Below are positions 37,203 to 49,461 of a stretch of DNA of 64,000 bases, piece after piece. Origin of the DNA: Corynebacterium lactis RW2-5 (GTDB lineage Bacteria > Actinomycetota > Actinomycetes > Mycobacteriales > Mycobacteriaceae); assembly GCF_001274895.1 (NCBI RefSeq), contig NZ_CP006841.1, positions 496,001-560,000 on the forward strand. Direction: 5' to 3'. Numbering within the stretch: the stretch's first letter is position 1; each line of letters begins with the position of its first letter. Position numbers and translations under genes: made by a program. The notes beneath the pieces are model-generated. The model did not search any database. It was not told the DNA's origin and saw only the letters and a program-made list of their open reading frames with translations.

Positions 37203-38851
37203 CTTCTTCGCAGTCTCCGCAGCCTACCGTGCAGCCGCTCCTAACCCAGACAGTCAACCTCGATGCGGTCGCGCATAACGTCGCCACGATTAAGCAGATT
37301 AGCGGCGTCGACGAGTTCATGGCCGTGGTCAAGGCGGACGGCTATTCGCAGGGCGCGACGCAGGTCGCCCGCGCTGCGATTGGCGGCGGGGCTACGCAGC
37401 TGGGTGTCGCCACACTGGAGGAGGCTCTTTCGCTGTGCGCAGCTCTGTCCGACCCGCTTGCCGACGCCCCCGCGGTTCCAATCCTCGCCTGGATTTGGGA
37501 TGCGGCGGCGGTCGACCTGGTCAGGCAGGCCGTGGAACAGGAGATTGAGCTGGGCATCCCGTCGGTCGCTCACGCTCACGCGGTTGCGCAGGCTGGCGCG
37601 GTCCTGGGGCGTAGGCCGCGCGTAACGGTCATGGTGGACACGGGGCTCGGGCGCTCCGGAATTTCTATGGCCAATGGAGACTTCGACGTTGCCGTAGGCG
37701 AGGTGGCCCAGCTGCATGCTGAGGAGAAGCTGCTGGTCACCGGTCTGTTTACCCACTTCGCTTGCGCGGACGAGCCGCAGCATCCGAGCGTCGATAGGCA
37801 GGCGGAGAATTTCCGAGCCGCGATTGCGGCGCTGCGCGAGGCGGGCGTTGAGGGCCTAGTTAATCACGCGGCGAACTCTCCGGCGGCGCTGGAGCGGCCC
37901 GACCTGGCGTTCGACATGGTGCGGCCGGGACTGGCCATCTACGGCGGAGAGCCCGTCGCGGGTGCGCGCCACGGCCTGCGCCCGGTAATGCGCTGGGAGG
38001 CCGCGGTTGTGCTGGTCAAGAAGCTGCCGAAGGGAGAGTCGGTCTCCTACGGGCTGACTTGGACCGCGGATCGAGACACGACTGTCGCCGTCGTCCCCTG
38101 TGGTTATGCCGACGGCATGATGCGTTCGGCGTCGGGGCGCTTCGAGGTCAGCATCGACGGCAAGCGATACCCGCAGGTCGGGCGCGTGTGTATGGATCAG
38201 TTCGTGGTGGACCTCGGCCCGGATTCCGATGTGCGCACCGGCGACATTGCGGTCATAGTCGGTGACCCGGAGCTGGGTGAGCCTGGCCTGGATGAACTCG
38301 CGAATGCGTCCGGGACGATCAACTACGAGATTCTGACGGCCCCGAAGGGTCGCACGCAGCGCCATTGGGTGCACTCGCGTGTCGTGCCGACGGCAGAGGA
38401 CATGCGCTACCTCGGCGAGGAAATCGGCCGCACCCTGCGCGGAGGGGACCTGGTGATCATGGACGGGCCACTCGGTGCGGGCAAGACCACCATGACTCAG
38501 GGCATCGCCCGCGGCATGAACGTCCGGGGTCGTGTGACCTCGCCGACCTTCACCATCGCCCGCGAGCACCGGCCGCTGGACGATGGCGCGCCGCTCATCC
38601 ACGTCGACGCCTACCGCCTGTTCGGGGAGGAGGGCCCGGATTCGGACGGTGCCGCCGAGCCGAGTGCCATCAGCGCATTCGACGCCCTGGACTCCCTGGA
38701 CCTGGATACCGAGCTGGAGGACAGCGTTGTTGTCGCGGAATGGGGCACGGGCCTGGCCGAGCAGCTGGCGGAGAACTACCTGCGCATTACCATCGACCGC
38801 TCGCGTGCTGACGACACCCGCGTGGTCACGTGGGCCTGGTCGCGTGGGTAA
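37199..38851 (+). CDS. alr: Alanine racemase fused to TsaE ATPase
   Basis: A single 550-residue frame joins two enzymes. Residues about 15-380 are alanine racemase: PLP Lys45 (AVVKADGYSQG), the SYGLTW motif with its catalytic-type Tyr, GYADG, and GRVCMDQ with the end segment GTINYEIL. It makes D-Ala for peptidoglycan. Residues about 395-550 are TsaE, the P-loop ATPase of tRNA t6A synthesis, with Walker A GPLGAGKTT (423-431, Lys429), the TSPTFTI switch and the conserved VEWG-like AEWGTG. Most relatives have two genes, but fused annotations exist in corynebacteria. It starts at ATG 37199, overlapping nnr, and tsaB follows at 10 bp. Confidence 0.93.
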   Translation: MTSSQSPQPTVQPLLTQTVNLDAVAHNVATIKQISGVDEFMAVVKADGYSQGATQVARAAIGGGATQLGVATLEEALSLCAALSDPLADAPAVPILAWIWDAAAVDLVRQAVEQEIELGIPSVAHAHAVAQAGAVLGRRPRVTVMVDTGLGRSGISMANGDFDVAVGEVAQLHAEEKLLVTGLFTHFACADEPQHPSVDRQAENFRAAIAALREAGVEGLVNHAANSPAALERPDLAFDMVRPGLAIYGGEPVAGARHGLRPVMRWEAAVVLVKKLPKGESVSYGLTWTADRDTTVAVVPCGYADGMMRSASGRFEVSIDGKRYPQVGRVCMDQFVVDLGPDSDVRTGDIAVIVGDPELGEPGLDELANASGTINYEILTAPKGRTQRHWVHSRVVPTAEDMRYLGEEIGRTLRGGDLVIMDGPLGAGKTTMTQGIARGMNVRGRVTSPTFTIAREHRPLDDGAPLIHVDAYRLFGEEGPDSDGAAEPSAISAFDALDSLDLDTELEDSVVVAEWGTGLAEQLAENYLRITIDRSRADDTRVVTWAWSRG

Positions 38852-38861
38852 GGTACAGGGC

Positions 38862-39524
38862 ATGAACATTCTCGCCGTAGACACCTCGACTCCGCAGGTC
38901 ACCGCTGGTATCGTCCGAGTGGCGCCCGGTGGGGAAGTCGAGACCCTGGCCGCGCAGCTCCACCTCGATGCCCGCGCGCACAACGAGGTTCTGGTGCCGC
39001 TGATTCAGCAGGCGCTTGCCGACGCCACCCTGGCCCCGGCCGACCTCGATGCGGTGGTAGTCGGCTGCGGACCGGGACCGTTTACGGGGTTGCGCGTTGG
39101 TATGGCGACCGCGGCCTCTTTCGCGGATGCCCTGGGCGTTGCCTGCCACGGAATCTGCAGCTTGGACGCCCTTGCTGCAGGTGTGAGCGAGGAACTGGTC
39201 GTCACCGACGCCCGGCGCCGGGAGGTTTACTTCGCCGCCTACCGCGACGGCGAGCGCGTTTTCGGCCCTGCGGTAGCCAAGCCCGCTGATGTCCTGGGAC
39301 TAATCCAGCAGGAGCTGCCGGGCTTCGAGCCGGCGACCGTTCGCGGCAGCCTCGACCATGCAGAGCTGGTCGCGCCGGGCAAGGGGACCCAGGCGCTGCC
39401 GCAACCGGAGAACATGGCGCGCGTTGCCGGTTTCGTCGACGGCACGCAGGAGGCGCAGCCTGGCCCGCTGGTGCCGCTGTACTTGCGCCGCCCGGACGCC
39501 GCCATCCCGAAGTCGATGCGCTAA
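38862..39524 (+). CDS. tsaB: t6A synthesis protein TsaB
   Basis: TsaB is an ASKHA-fold partner of TsaD in making threonylcarbamoyl-adenosine at tRNA position 37. The 220-residue product starts MNILAVDTSTPQVTAG and has VVGCGPGPFTGLRVGMA, the family core. I chose ATG 38862; the frame stays open well upstream through alr-tsaE, but that part is a shadow. It lies 10 bp after alr-tsaE and 14 bp before rimI. Confidence 0.94.
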   Translation: MNILAVDTSTPQVTAGIVRVAPGGEVETLAAQLHLDARAHNEVLVPLIQQALADATLAPADLDAVVVGCGPGPFTGLRVGMATAASFADALGVACHGICSLDALAAGVSEELVVTDARRREVYFAAYRDGERVFGPAVAKPADVLGLIQQELPGFEPATVRGSLDHAELVAPGKGTQALPQPENMARVAGFVDGTQEAQPGPLVPLYLRRPDAAIPKSMR

Positions 39525-39538
39525 GAGGAGCATTCGTC

Positions 39539-40012
39539 ATGGATCTTGTGCGACTGGGGCCGTCGGCAGCAGCCGCGTGCGCGGACATCGAGGCCGAGCT
39601 TTTCGCTGGGGATGACCCCTGGTCACAGGGGGCGTTCGTGGCGGAGCTGTCGGCGCCGAATAACTTTTACGTGGGCGTCGTAAAGCGGGAGGGGGAGCTG
39701 TGCGGCTATGGCGGCATCACGAAGTTGGGGTCTGCGGGGGCGGCGGAGTACGAGATTCACACGATTGGTGTGGCGAGTAAGTGGCAGGGGCGAGGGCTCG
39801 GCGCGCAGCTGATGGACGCGCTGATGGCCGCGGCGGGCGAGGACCCGGGGCCTGTGTTCTTGGAGGTGCGCACGGATAACGCCCCGGCGATTGCGCTGTA
39901 TGAGAAGTACGGCTTCGAGCGGATGGGACTGCGCAAGAACTACTACCCGGCCTCCGGGGCCGACGCGTACACTATGTGTCGGCCTGCCAGCGCCTGTAAC
40001 GATTCCGCATAG
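39539..40012 (+). CDS. rimI: Ribosomal protein S18 alanine N-acetyltransferase
   Basis: A GNAT acetyltransferase of 157 residues with the acetyl-CoA loop IGVASKWQGRGLGAQLM and the typical EVRTDNAPAIALYEKYGF stretch. RimI acetylates the N-terminal Ala of S18 and is found beside tsaB and tsaD in many actinobacteria. A GAGGAG ribosome site precedes the ATG. Here it is separated from tsaD by the pyruvate:quinone oxidoreductase gene and a small gene. Confidence 0.9.
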   Translation: MDLVRLGPSAAAACADIEAELFAGDDPWSQGAFVAELSAPNNFYVGVVKREGELCGYGGITKLGSAGAAEYEIHTIGVASKWQGRGLGAQLMDALMAAAGEDPGPVFLEVRTDNAPAIALYEKYGFERMGLRKNYYPASGADAYTMCRPASACNDSA

Positions 40013-40064
40013 TTCGCAGGCGGATCGTTGACGCGCCATGTATCCCCGGAGTAGACCGGAGCCC

Positions 40065-41801
40065 GTGGCTAAAACCTATGCAGAACAACTCGTAGAAACC
40101 CTCCAGCGACAGGGCGTAAAGCGCATCTTCGGCCTGGTGGGAGATAGCTTGAATCCCATCGTCGACGCAGTGCGGCAGTCGGACATCGAGTGGGTTCACG
40201 TCCGCAACGAGGAGGCTGCGGCGTTCGCCGCGGGGGCCGAATCGCTGGTCACAGGTGAGCTTGCCGTCTGCGCCGCCTCGTGTGGCCCCGGCAATACGCA
40301 CCTGATTCAGGGGCTGTACGACTCACACCGAAACGGCGCGAAGGTGCTGGCGCTGGCATCGCATATCCCATCGCGGCAGATCGGCTCGCGCTACTTCCAG
40401 GAGACGCACCCGGAGGCGCTCTTCGCCGAGTGCTCCGGCTACTGCGAGATGGTCAACTCGGCTGAGCAGGGCGGTGTCATCCTTCATCACGCGATCCAGT
40501 CGACGATGAGCGGCCACGGCGTCTCCGTGCTGGTCCTCCCCGGCGACATCACTACCCACGAGGTGGAAAACGACAACTACGTCACCTCCACCGTCAGCCG
40601 CGGTCGCCCGGTTTTGTTCCCGGACGCGGGCGAGGCCGCCGCGCTTGCCGACGCCATTAACGCCGCAAAGACCGTCACACTCTTCTGTGGTGCTGGCGTG
40701 AAGAATGCCCGCGAGCAGGTTCTGGCGCTCGCCGAGAAGATTAAGGCCCCGGTGGGGCATGCGCTCGGCGGGAAGATGTACATCCAGTACGACAATCCCT
40801 TCGACGTCGGAATGTCGGGCCTGCTGGGCTACGGTGCCTGTCACGACGCGTCCAACGACGCGGACCTGCTGATCTTGCTCGGCACCGACTTCCCCTACAA
40901 CGACTTCCTCCCGAACGACAACGTCGCGCAGGTCGATATCGACGGCCGTGCGATTGGTCGCCGAACGACGGTGAAATACCCGGTCGTCGGCGATGTCGCG
41001 GCGACAATCGAGACGATTCTGCCGCACGTCGAAGAAAAGACGAATCGGAAGTTCCTAGACAACCAGCTGCGCAACCACGAGCGGCTGCTCAGCCAGGTCA
41101 TCGAGGCGTACACCCACGGCGTGGAGAATATGACGCCAATCCACCCGGAGTACGTTGCCGACCTGATCGACCGTTACGCGGACCAGAACGCCGTGTTCAC
41201 CGTCGACACCGGCATGTGCAACGTGTGGGCCGCCCGCTACGTCACGCCGAACGGCAAGCGCGAGCAGATGGGTTCCTTCCGGCACGGCACGATGGCCAAT
41301 GCGCTCCCGCAGGCAATCGGCGCCCAGGCCGCGGACCGAAACCGCCAGGTCATTTCCTTCAACGGCGATGGTGGCCTGTCCATGCTGCTGGGCGAGCTGA
41401 TTACCGTCAAACAGCACGACCTGCCCGTGAAGATGTTCGTGTTTAACAACTCCTCGCTCGGCATGGTGAAGCTGGAGATGCTCGTCCAGGGCTTGCCGGA
41501 GCACGAGACCGACCACGACCACGTCGACTACGCAGAGATCGCGAAAGCGGTCGGGATCAAGCACTTCCGTATCGAGGACCCGGAGGATGCCCCGCGCATT
41601 ATTCAGGAGGCGCTGGCCTACAACGGTCCTGTCCTGGTCGACATGGTCACCGACCCGAACGCCCTATCTATCCCGGCAAACATCACTTGGGAGATGCTGA
41701 TGGGTTTCTCGCGGGCGGCAACCCGCACCGTCTTCGGCGGAGGCGTCGGCCAGATGATCGACATGGCACGGTCGAACCTGCGTAACGTGCCGCGGCCGTA
41801 G
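40065..41801 (+). CDS. pqo: Pyruvate:quinone oxidoreductase (pyruvate oxidase)
   Basis: A thiamine-diphosphate- and FAD-dependent peripheral membrane enzyme that oxidises pyruvate to acetate and CO2 and passes electrons to the quinone pool. The 578-residue product agrees over its whole length with my recollection of C. glutamicum Pqo: AEQLVETLQRQGVKRIFGLV at the start, VRNEEAAAFAAGAES with the catalytic Glu, GDGGLSMLLGE as ThDP-binding motif, and the C-terminal lipid-activated segment RTVFGGGVGQMIDMARSNL. GTG 40065 (GGAG upstream) matches the family start; ATG 40038 is in frame but adds an unrelated nine residues. Confidence 0.92.
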   Translation: MAKTYAEQLVETLQRQGVKRIFGLVGDSLNPIVDAVRQSDIEWVHVRNEEAAAFAAGAESLVTGELAVCAASCGPGNTHLIQGLYDSHRNGAKVLALASHIPSRQIGSRYFQETHPEALFAECSGYCEMVNSAEQGGVILHHAIQSTMSGHGVSVLVLPGDITTHEVENDNYVTSTVSRGRPVLFPDAGEAAALADAINAAKTVTLFCGAGVKNAREQVLALAEKIKAPVGHALGGKMYIQYDNPFDVGMSGLLGYGACHDASNDADLLILLGTDFPYNDFLPNDNVAQVDIDGRAIGRRTTVKYPVVGDVAATIETILPHVEEKTNRKFLDNQLRNHERLLSQVIEAYTHGVENMTPIHPEYVADLIDRYADQNAVFTVDTGMCNVWAARYVTPNGKREQMGSFRHGTMANALPQAIGAQAADRNRQVISFNGDGGLSMLLGELITVKQHDLPVKMFVFNNSSLGMVKLEMLVQGLPEHETDHDHVDYAEIAKAVGIKHFRIEDPEDAPRIIQEALAYNGPVLVDMVTDPNALSIPANITWEMLMGFSRAATRTVFGGGVGQMIDMARSNLRNVPRP

Positions 41802-41852
41802 CCGGGGGTAGGCGCCTCGAGATGCGGGGCCCGGTTGGTTGGGGTACCTGTA

Positions 41853-42287
41853 ATGCCCATGACCAAAGGATTTCTCGTCAACCCGGACCTGACGCATCGC
41901 GTCATTGAATTCGAGCTGGACTCCGCCGCGGCCTTCCTCGGCGGGGTGTCCACCGACCGGGTCTCCGTTGCCTTCCAGGAGGACGGCTCACAATACGCCG
42001 CGCTTTTTAACGCCAATGCCAAGGCGGAGGGGGCGGAGCCGAACCCGGTTGCCTCCCTCGGCCGCAATGAGGCCGCCACCGGCAACTCGGCCTTCTTCTC
42101 GGACCCAACTACCGCCATCTGTGGCCCCGTGCTGTTCGTCGACGCGCAAGGCGAAGACATCACCGACGCGGAGATTGACAAGGTCAAGCATGGCATGCGC
42201 GCCGTGCGCCACTACCGCGATGACTACCCGGAGGAGTTCGCCCTGTGGCGTGGTGCCGTGATGAATCTGGGGCGCCTGGAGATTTAA
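41853..42287 (+). CDS. Conserved small protein of unknown function
   Basis: A 144-residue acidic protein starting at ATG 41853 (or ATG 41859), with GGGGT upstream; the frame is also open from a TTG at 41835. It has no signal peptide or membrane segment. The pattern ([20 protein letters not shown], then a [10 protein letters not shown] strand and a late [16 protein letters not shown] helix) looks like a small mixed alpha/beta protein. I do not recognise the family. It lies 51 bp after pqo and 34 bp before tsaD, on the same strand. Confidence 0.65.
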   Translation: MPMTKGFLVNPDLTHRVIEFELDSAAAFLGGVSTDRVSVAFQEDGSQYAALFNANAKAEGAEPNPVASLGRNEAATGNSAFFSDPTTAICGPVLFVDAQGEDITDAEIDKVKHGMRAVRHYRDDYPEEFALWRGAVMNLGRLEI

Positions 42288-42321
42288 ACCGCATTGCATC
42301 TGGCCTAGTAACATCACGGTT

Positions 42322-43419
42322 ATGACCGAGATGACCCTCCTGGCGATTGAAAGCTCCTGCGATGAGACCGGTGCCGCAGTCATGCGCATGCGGTTTGCGG
42401 ACGACGGTTCGAAAACCCTCCCGCAGGTAGAGGTGCTCTCCAACGTGGTCGCCTCCTCCATGGAGCAGCACGCCCGTTTCGGTGGCGTCGTTCCGGAGAT
42501 TGCCTCGCGCGCGCACCTCGAGGCGCTGCAGCCCGTGGTGCGCCAGGCCCGCGAGGAGGCAGCCGAGAAGCTCGGTGTTGACACCTTCATTCCGGATGGT
42601 GTCGCAGCCACCGTCGGTCCAGGCCTGGCCGGGGCGCTGCTCGTCGGCTCCGCAGGTGCCAAGGCCTACGCCGCCGCATGGGGTGTTCCCTTCTACGGCA
42701 TCAATCACCTGGGCGGCCACGTGGCAGTGGGAGCCCTCGACGGTGCCGACCTGTCCAATGCTGTCGCGCTGCTGGTCTCCGGTGGGCACACCCAGCTTCT
42801 TCGGGTTCGCGGGGTGGGGCAGCCCATGGAAGAGCTCGGCTCTACGCTTGACGACGCCGCGGGGGAGGCCTACGACAAGGTCTCTCGCCTGCTCGGCCTT
42901 GGATACCCCGGCGGCCCAGTCATTGATCGCCTGGCGAAGCAGGGCGACCGCAAAGCCATTGCCTTCCCGCGCGCGATGATGCGCCAGCAAGACGCACGCT
43001 ACGACTTCTCCTTCTCTGGCCTGAAAACCGCCGTCGCCCGATATGTCGAGGCCGCCGAGAAGGAGGGCCACGAGTACTCGGTAGAAGACGTCTGCGCTTC
43101 CTTCCAGGAGGCCGTCTGCGACGTGCTAACCAAGAAGGCCATTCGGGCCGCACAGGATGTCGGCGCCGACACATTACTACTCGGCGGCGGCGTGGCCGCG
43201 AACTCTCGGCTGCGCGAACTAGCGGCGGCCCGGGCAACGTCGGCGGGCATCACACTACACGTCCCGCCCATGAAACTATGCACCGACAACGGAGTGATGA
43301 TTGGTGCCGCCGCCGCCTACCTCATTGCCGATGGCGCACAGCCTTCCGGGTACGCGTGCCCCACTGATCCATCCATGCCGGTCGAGGAGCCGATTCTTTC
43401 TTGCATTCATTCTTGTTGA
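42322..43419 (+). CDS. tsaD: tRNA N6-adenosine threonylcarbamoyltransferase TsaD
   Basis: Catalytic subunit that transfers the threonylcarbamoyl group to A37 of ANN-decoding tRNAs. The 365-residue ASKHA product has the metal-binding H-x3-H (His129 and His133 in NHLGGHV), [10 protein letters not shown] at the N-terminus and [11 protein letters not shown] near the C-terminus. Length is about 20 residues over the usual, at the C-terminus. The groES promoter and CIRCE element overlap its stop codon region. Confidence 0.95.
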   Translation: MTEMTLLAIESSCDETGAAVMRMRFADDGSKTLPQVEVLSNVVASSMEQHARFGGVVPEIASRAHLEALQPVVRQAREEAAEKLGVDTFIPDGVAATVGPGLAGALLVGSAGAKAYAAAWGVPFYGINHLGGHVAVGALDGADLSNAVALLVSGGHTQLLRVRGVGQPMEELGSTLDDAAGEAYDKVSRLLGLGYPGGPVIDRLAKQGDRKAIAFPRAMMRQQDARYDFSFSGLKTAVARYVEAAEKEGHEYSVEDVCASFQEAVCDVLTKKAIRAAQDVGADTLLLGGGVAANSRLRELAAARATSAGITLHVPPMKLCTDNGVMIGAAAAYLIADGAQPSGYACPTDPSMPVEEPILSCIHSC

Positions 43420-43449
43420 GTGTTAGCACTTGCGCGGGTAGAGTGCTAA
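43416..43449 (+). promoter_or_regulatory. groES-groEL1 promoter with CIRCE (HrcA) operator
   Basis: TTGAGT (43416-43421) and TAGAGT (43439-43444) with 17-bp spacing form the promoter. The CIRCE inverted repeat TTAGCACTT-N9-GAGTGCTAA (43423-43431 and 43441-43449) overlaps it and differs by one base from the consensus. HrcA repression relieved on heat shock is the known mode for this site. Confidence 0.88.
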
Positions 43450-43554
43450 CGAAGGTTGTTTGACACACAGTTGTTCACCCGCGACGACGGCTGTGCACGG
43501 CAGACCAACCGGCACAAAGAACATCGAAATACCGCATGTATGGAGGATTTCATC

Positions 43555-43854
43555 GTGGCGAACGTCAACATCAAGCCGCTCGAGGACCGCGTCCTCGTCA
43601 AGATCAACGAAGCAGAGACCACCACCGCATCCGGCCTGGTCATCCCGGACTCCGCTAAGGAGAAGCCGCAGGAGGCCACCGTTATCGCTGTTGGTCCGGG
43701 CCGCTGGGCGGATGACGACGACCGCATTCCTATGGACGTCAAGGAGGGTGACGTTGTCATCTTCTCCAAGTACGGCGGAACCGAGCTGAAGTACGCGGGC
43801 GAGGAGTACCTGCTCCTGTCCCAGCGCGACATCCTGGCTGTCATCGAGAACTAA
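43555..43854 (+). CDS. groES: Co-chaperonin GroES
   Basis: A 99-residue heptameric lid for the GroEL chamber. It starts at GTG 43555 ([16 protein letters not shown]) with GGAGG 9 nt upstream, and has the mobile loop ([12 protein letters not shown]) and the KYGGTELKY strand. The frame is open 33 codons upstream, but the family start and ribosome site fix the GTG. It is co-transcribed with groEL1, 18 bp apart, under CIRCE control. Confidence 0.96.
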   Translation: MANVNIKPLEDRVLVKINEAETTTASGLVIPDSAKEKPQEATVIAVGPGRWADDDDRIPMDVKEGDVVIFSKYGGTELKYAGEEYLLLSQRDILAVIEN

Positions 43855-45486
<1,632 letters not shown>

Positions 45487-45521
45487 AAATAGTGTGGCGG
45501 GGCCGCGAGCGGTCCAATAGA

Positions 45522-45561
45522 AAAAGCCTCCGTTCGGGAGTAAATCCCGGCGGAGGCTTTT
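45522..45561. terminator. Bidirectional terminator between groEL and whiB
   Basis: A perfect 11-bp stem AAAAGCCTCCG (45522-45532) with 45551-45561, preceded by A and followed by T residues, so it works on both strands. It ends groEL1 (plus) and whiB (minus). Confidence 0.9.
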
Positions 45562-45589
45562 CCTATGTTCAATCTACGTTCGGCGGGGC

Positions 45590-45901
45590 CTAACCGGCGG
45601 CGACGAGAACGCGCTCGCGCTCGCGCGGGGTGGCGCGGAGAATCTCATTGCGCTCGGACTCGCTGAGGCCGCCCCAAACTCCGTAGGGCTCCCCGACGGT
45701 CAGAGCGTGGCTGCGGCACTGCTCCAGAACAGGGCAGGAGCGGCAAATTGCCTTAGCGCGAGCCTCGCGCAGACTGCGGGCGCGTCCACGCTCGCCCTCA
45801 GGGTGGAAGAACGTTGCGGAGTCCGCTCCGCGGCAGGAGCCGTGCAACTGCCAATCCCACAGGTCGGCATTGGGCCCAGGCAGGTGGTCGATGTACGTCA
45901 T
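45590..45901 (-). CDS. WhiB-family iron-sulfur regulator (WhiB3/WhcB-like)
   Basis: A 103-residue redox-sensing transcription regulator that would ligate a [4Fe-4S] cluster with Cys23, Cys53, Cys56 and Cys62 (C-x29-C-x2-C-x5-C). The GVWGG turn (74-78) and an Arg/Glu-rich C-terminal helix for DNA or sigma contact are present. The start ATG 45901 follows GAGGAG; a longer in-frame start at 45928 would add a 9-residue stretch not typical of the family. Location beside groEL1 matches whiB3 of M. tuberculosis and whcB of C. glutamicum. Confidence 0.92.
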   Translation of the reverse strand: MTYIDHLPGPNADLWDWQLHGSCRGADSATFFHPEGERGRARSLREARAKAICRSCPVLEQCRSHALTVGEPYGVWGGLSESERNEILRATPRERERVLVAAG

Positions 45902-46039
45902 CGGAACTTCAAGTCTCCTCAAAAACACTTTTTTCTTAGTGAGCCCAAGTCTGAAAAACGTCTGTGAACGGTTGGTAAACCGGAGGAGACTAAACGGGGT
46001 ACTTGCGGAACAATTCCGAAGAACTTTTTGGGCCGGGGC

Positions 46040-46429
46040 CTAAAAACGCCGCGAGCGGCGCCCGTCGACGAATCCTGCGCAGTACTCCCAGGGAGCGTAT
46101 CGGCGCACGTCGGGATCGAATTGCGGCTCGTGGACAGGCGACTCCTGGCCCGCAAGCAGCATGAGATAGTGCGTTTCCAGCACATCCCAGTTGTAGAAAT
46201 GCTCTTCGCCACAGTCCTCGCAGAGCATCGAAATGCCGAGCAACCCTTCTGGGGTCAGCACCTCGCGGAACTCGCGGACGGCCGCCAGATCCTCGATAAC
46301 CTCGCGGCGTTCCTGGTCCGTCAGCGGGGCGAAAGGCTCGTCGGGCTCGAGCAGGTTCGCCGGGTCGTCGGGGTCTCCCTCAAAGGGGTCCCGGGGTAGG
46401 CCCTCGAAAAAATTGTGGTTCACAATCAT
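46040..46429 (-). CDS. DUF5319 family protein (Rv3412-like)
   Basis: A 129-residue acidic protein starting at ATG 46429 (or GTG 46432). Features: a Pro/Asp-rich first third (DPFEGDPDDPA), a middle helix region, and two Cys in LCEDCGEEHFYNWDVL that could bind a metal. It lies between whiB and guaB as in mycobacteria, where sigD and rsdA stand between it and whiB; both are missing here. The function is unknown, and the strong conservation of position is the only clue. Confidence 0.8.
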   Translation of the reverse strand: MIVNHNFFEGLPRDPFEGDPDDPANLLEPDEPFAPLTDQERREVIEDLAAVREFREVLTPEGLLGISMLCEDCGEEHFYNWDVLETHYLMLLAGQESPVHEPQFDPDVRRYAPWEYCAGFVDGRRSRRF

Positions 46430-46539
46430 CACCGTAACAGTTACGTGCCCCTTGTTTGGAGTCTGGATTCTCCTTATTCATGCAGTTGGGTCTACCCTGT
46501 ATGTAACGTTTGGCAACCACGAAGCGAAAACACCTCTGA

Positions 46540-48099
<1,560 letters not shown>

Positions 48100-48167
48100 G
48101 ATGTAGCGGGCGCCGGGAAATACTGCGGCGTGAATCTTCACCACTGAAAGGGCATGCGAGGAAACTC

Positions 48168-49316
48168 ATGCGTGACATCGTTGAAATCGGCATTGGGCGT
48201 GAGGCACGTCGGACCTACGAGTTGGCGGATATCGCCCTTGTTCCGTCCCGGCGCACCCGTTCATCGAAGGACGTCGACACCTCTTGGCGTATCGATGCCT
48301 ACGATTTCGACATCCCGCTGATGACTCACCCGACGGACGCCCTGGTCAGCCCGGCATCCGCCGCGGAGTTCGCCCGCCTGGGTGGCCTGGCAGTTCTGAA
48401 CGCGGAGGGTATCTGGGCCCGCCACGCAGACGCCGAAGAGAAGATTGCCGAGGTCGTCAAGGTTGCGCGTGCTGCCAAGGAAGACTGGGATTTGGAGGCC
48501 GCTAACCGACTCCTGCAGGAACTGCACGCAGCTCCTATCAACGAGGAACTCCTGGTCTCGCGGATTAAGGAGATTCGCGAGACCGGTGCGATTACCGCCG
48601 TGCGTGTCTCTCCGCAGCACGCCCGTGACCTGGCGCCCGTGGTTATTAAGGCAGGCATCGACCTGCTGATCATCCAGGGCACCCTGATTTCCGCTGAGCA
48701 TGTCACGGCTCAGGGCGAGCCCCTGAACCTGAAGGAGTTCATTGGTGGCCTGGACGTTCCTGTGATCGTCGGTGGTGTTGTGGACTACCACACCGCGCTG
48801 CACCTGATGCGCACCGGCGCAGCAGGCGTCATCGTCGGCACCGGTTCGACAACTTCGGCGGAGGCGCTCGGTATCGATGTGTCGATGGCCACCGCGATTG
48901 CGGATGCTGCGGCAGCCCGCAAGGACTACCTGGACGAGACTGAGGGCCGTTACGTCCACATCATCGCCGACGGTGGCATTGAGACAGCGGGCGATATCGC
49001 CAAGGCAATCGCCTGCGGTGCGGACGCGGTAGCCCTATCTGATTTGCTTGCTACCACCGAGGAAGCCCCGGGTCAGGGTTACTCCTGGCCGTCGGCCGCT
49101 GCGCACCCAACCTACCCGCGCGGTTTTGTCTGGTCGAACATGGCTGAGTCGGAGAAGCTGGTGAGCCTGGAGGAAGCTCTGTTCGGGCCGTCGGCATCCG
49201 CACTGGGTGACCGCAACCTGGTCGGTGGCCTGCGCCGGACGATGGCCAAGTGCGGCTTCACCGATGTGAAGTCCTTCCAGCGCGTTGAACTTTCGGTTCG
49301 TCCGAAGGGGGTATAG
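48168..49316 (+). CDS. guaB3: GuaB3 family IMP dehydrogenase-related protein
   Basis: The 382-residue product is a TIM-barrel relative of IMP dehydrogenase without CBS domains (RDIVEIGIGREARRTYELAD at the start). The loop where IMPDH has SICTTR reads VGTGSTTSAEAL, so the usual catalytic Cys is missing. It is consistently found next to guaB in Mycobacteriales. Its reaction in these bacteria is not settled. An AGGAAA ribosome site precedes the ATG. A long hairpin follows at 49384. Confidence 0.9.
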   Translation: MRDIVEIGIGREARRTYELADIALVPSRRTRSSKDVDTSWRIDAYDFDIPLMTHPTDALVSPASAAEFARLGGLAVLNAEGIWARHADAEEKIAEVVKVARAAKEDWDLEAANRLLQELHAAPINEELLVSRIKEIRETGAITAVRVSPQHARDLAPVVIKAGIDLLIIQGTLISAEHVTAQGEPLNLKEFIGGLDVPVIVGGVVDYHTALHLMRTGAAGVIVGTGSTTSAEALGIDVSMATAIADAAAARKDYLDETEGRYVHIIADGGIETAGDIAKAIACGADAVALSDLLATTEEAPGQGYSWPSAAAHPTYPRGFVWSNMAESEKLVSLEEALFGPSASALGDRNLVGGLRRTMAKCGFTDVKSFQRVELSVRPKGV

Positions 49317-49383
49317 CAAACTCCTAACGGGGTTACTGGCCGTCCTACATAAGTTCATTTCTCTGAGAAAAGCTCCATAAGAT

Positions 49384-49457
49384 AAGTCACTTTCACTTAG
49401 GGTGTTAAGGAATATGCCCCATGCATATGCCTCACCCCAAGAGAAAGTGACTTTTTA
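49384..49457 (+). terminator. Long hairpin with U-tract abutting the next start codon
   Basis: AAGTCACTTTC (49384-49394) pairs perfectly with 49443-49453. The stem continues inward with near-complementary segments, including ATATGC/GCATAT, giving more than 20 pairs, and TTTTT ends the arm. It should terminate guaB-guaB3 transcripts, but it ends only 5 nt before the ATG of the GMC oxidoreductase at 49462, so it could also attenuate that gene. Confidence 0.8.
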
Positions 49458-49461
49458 GCTA

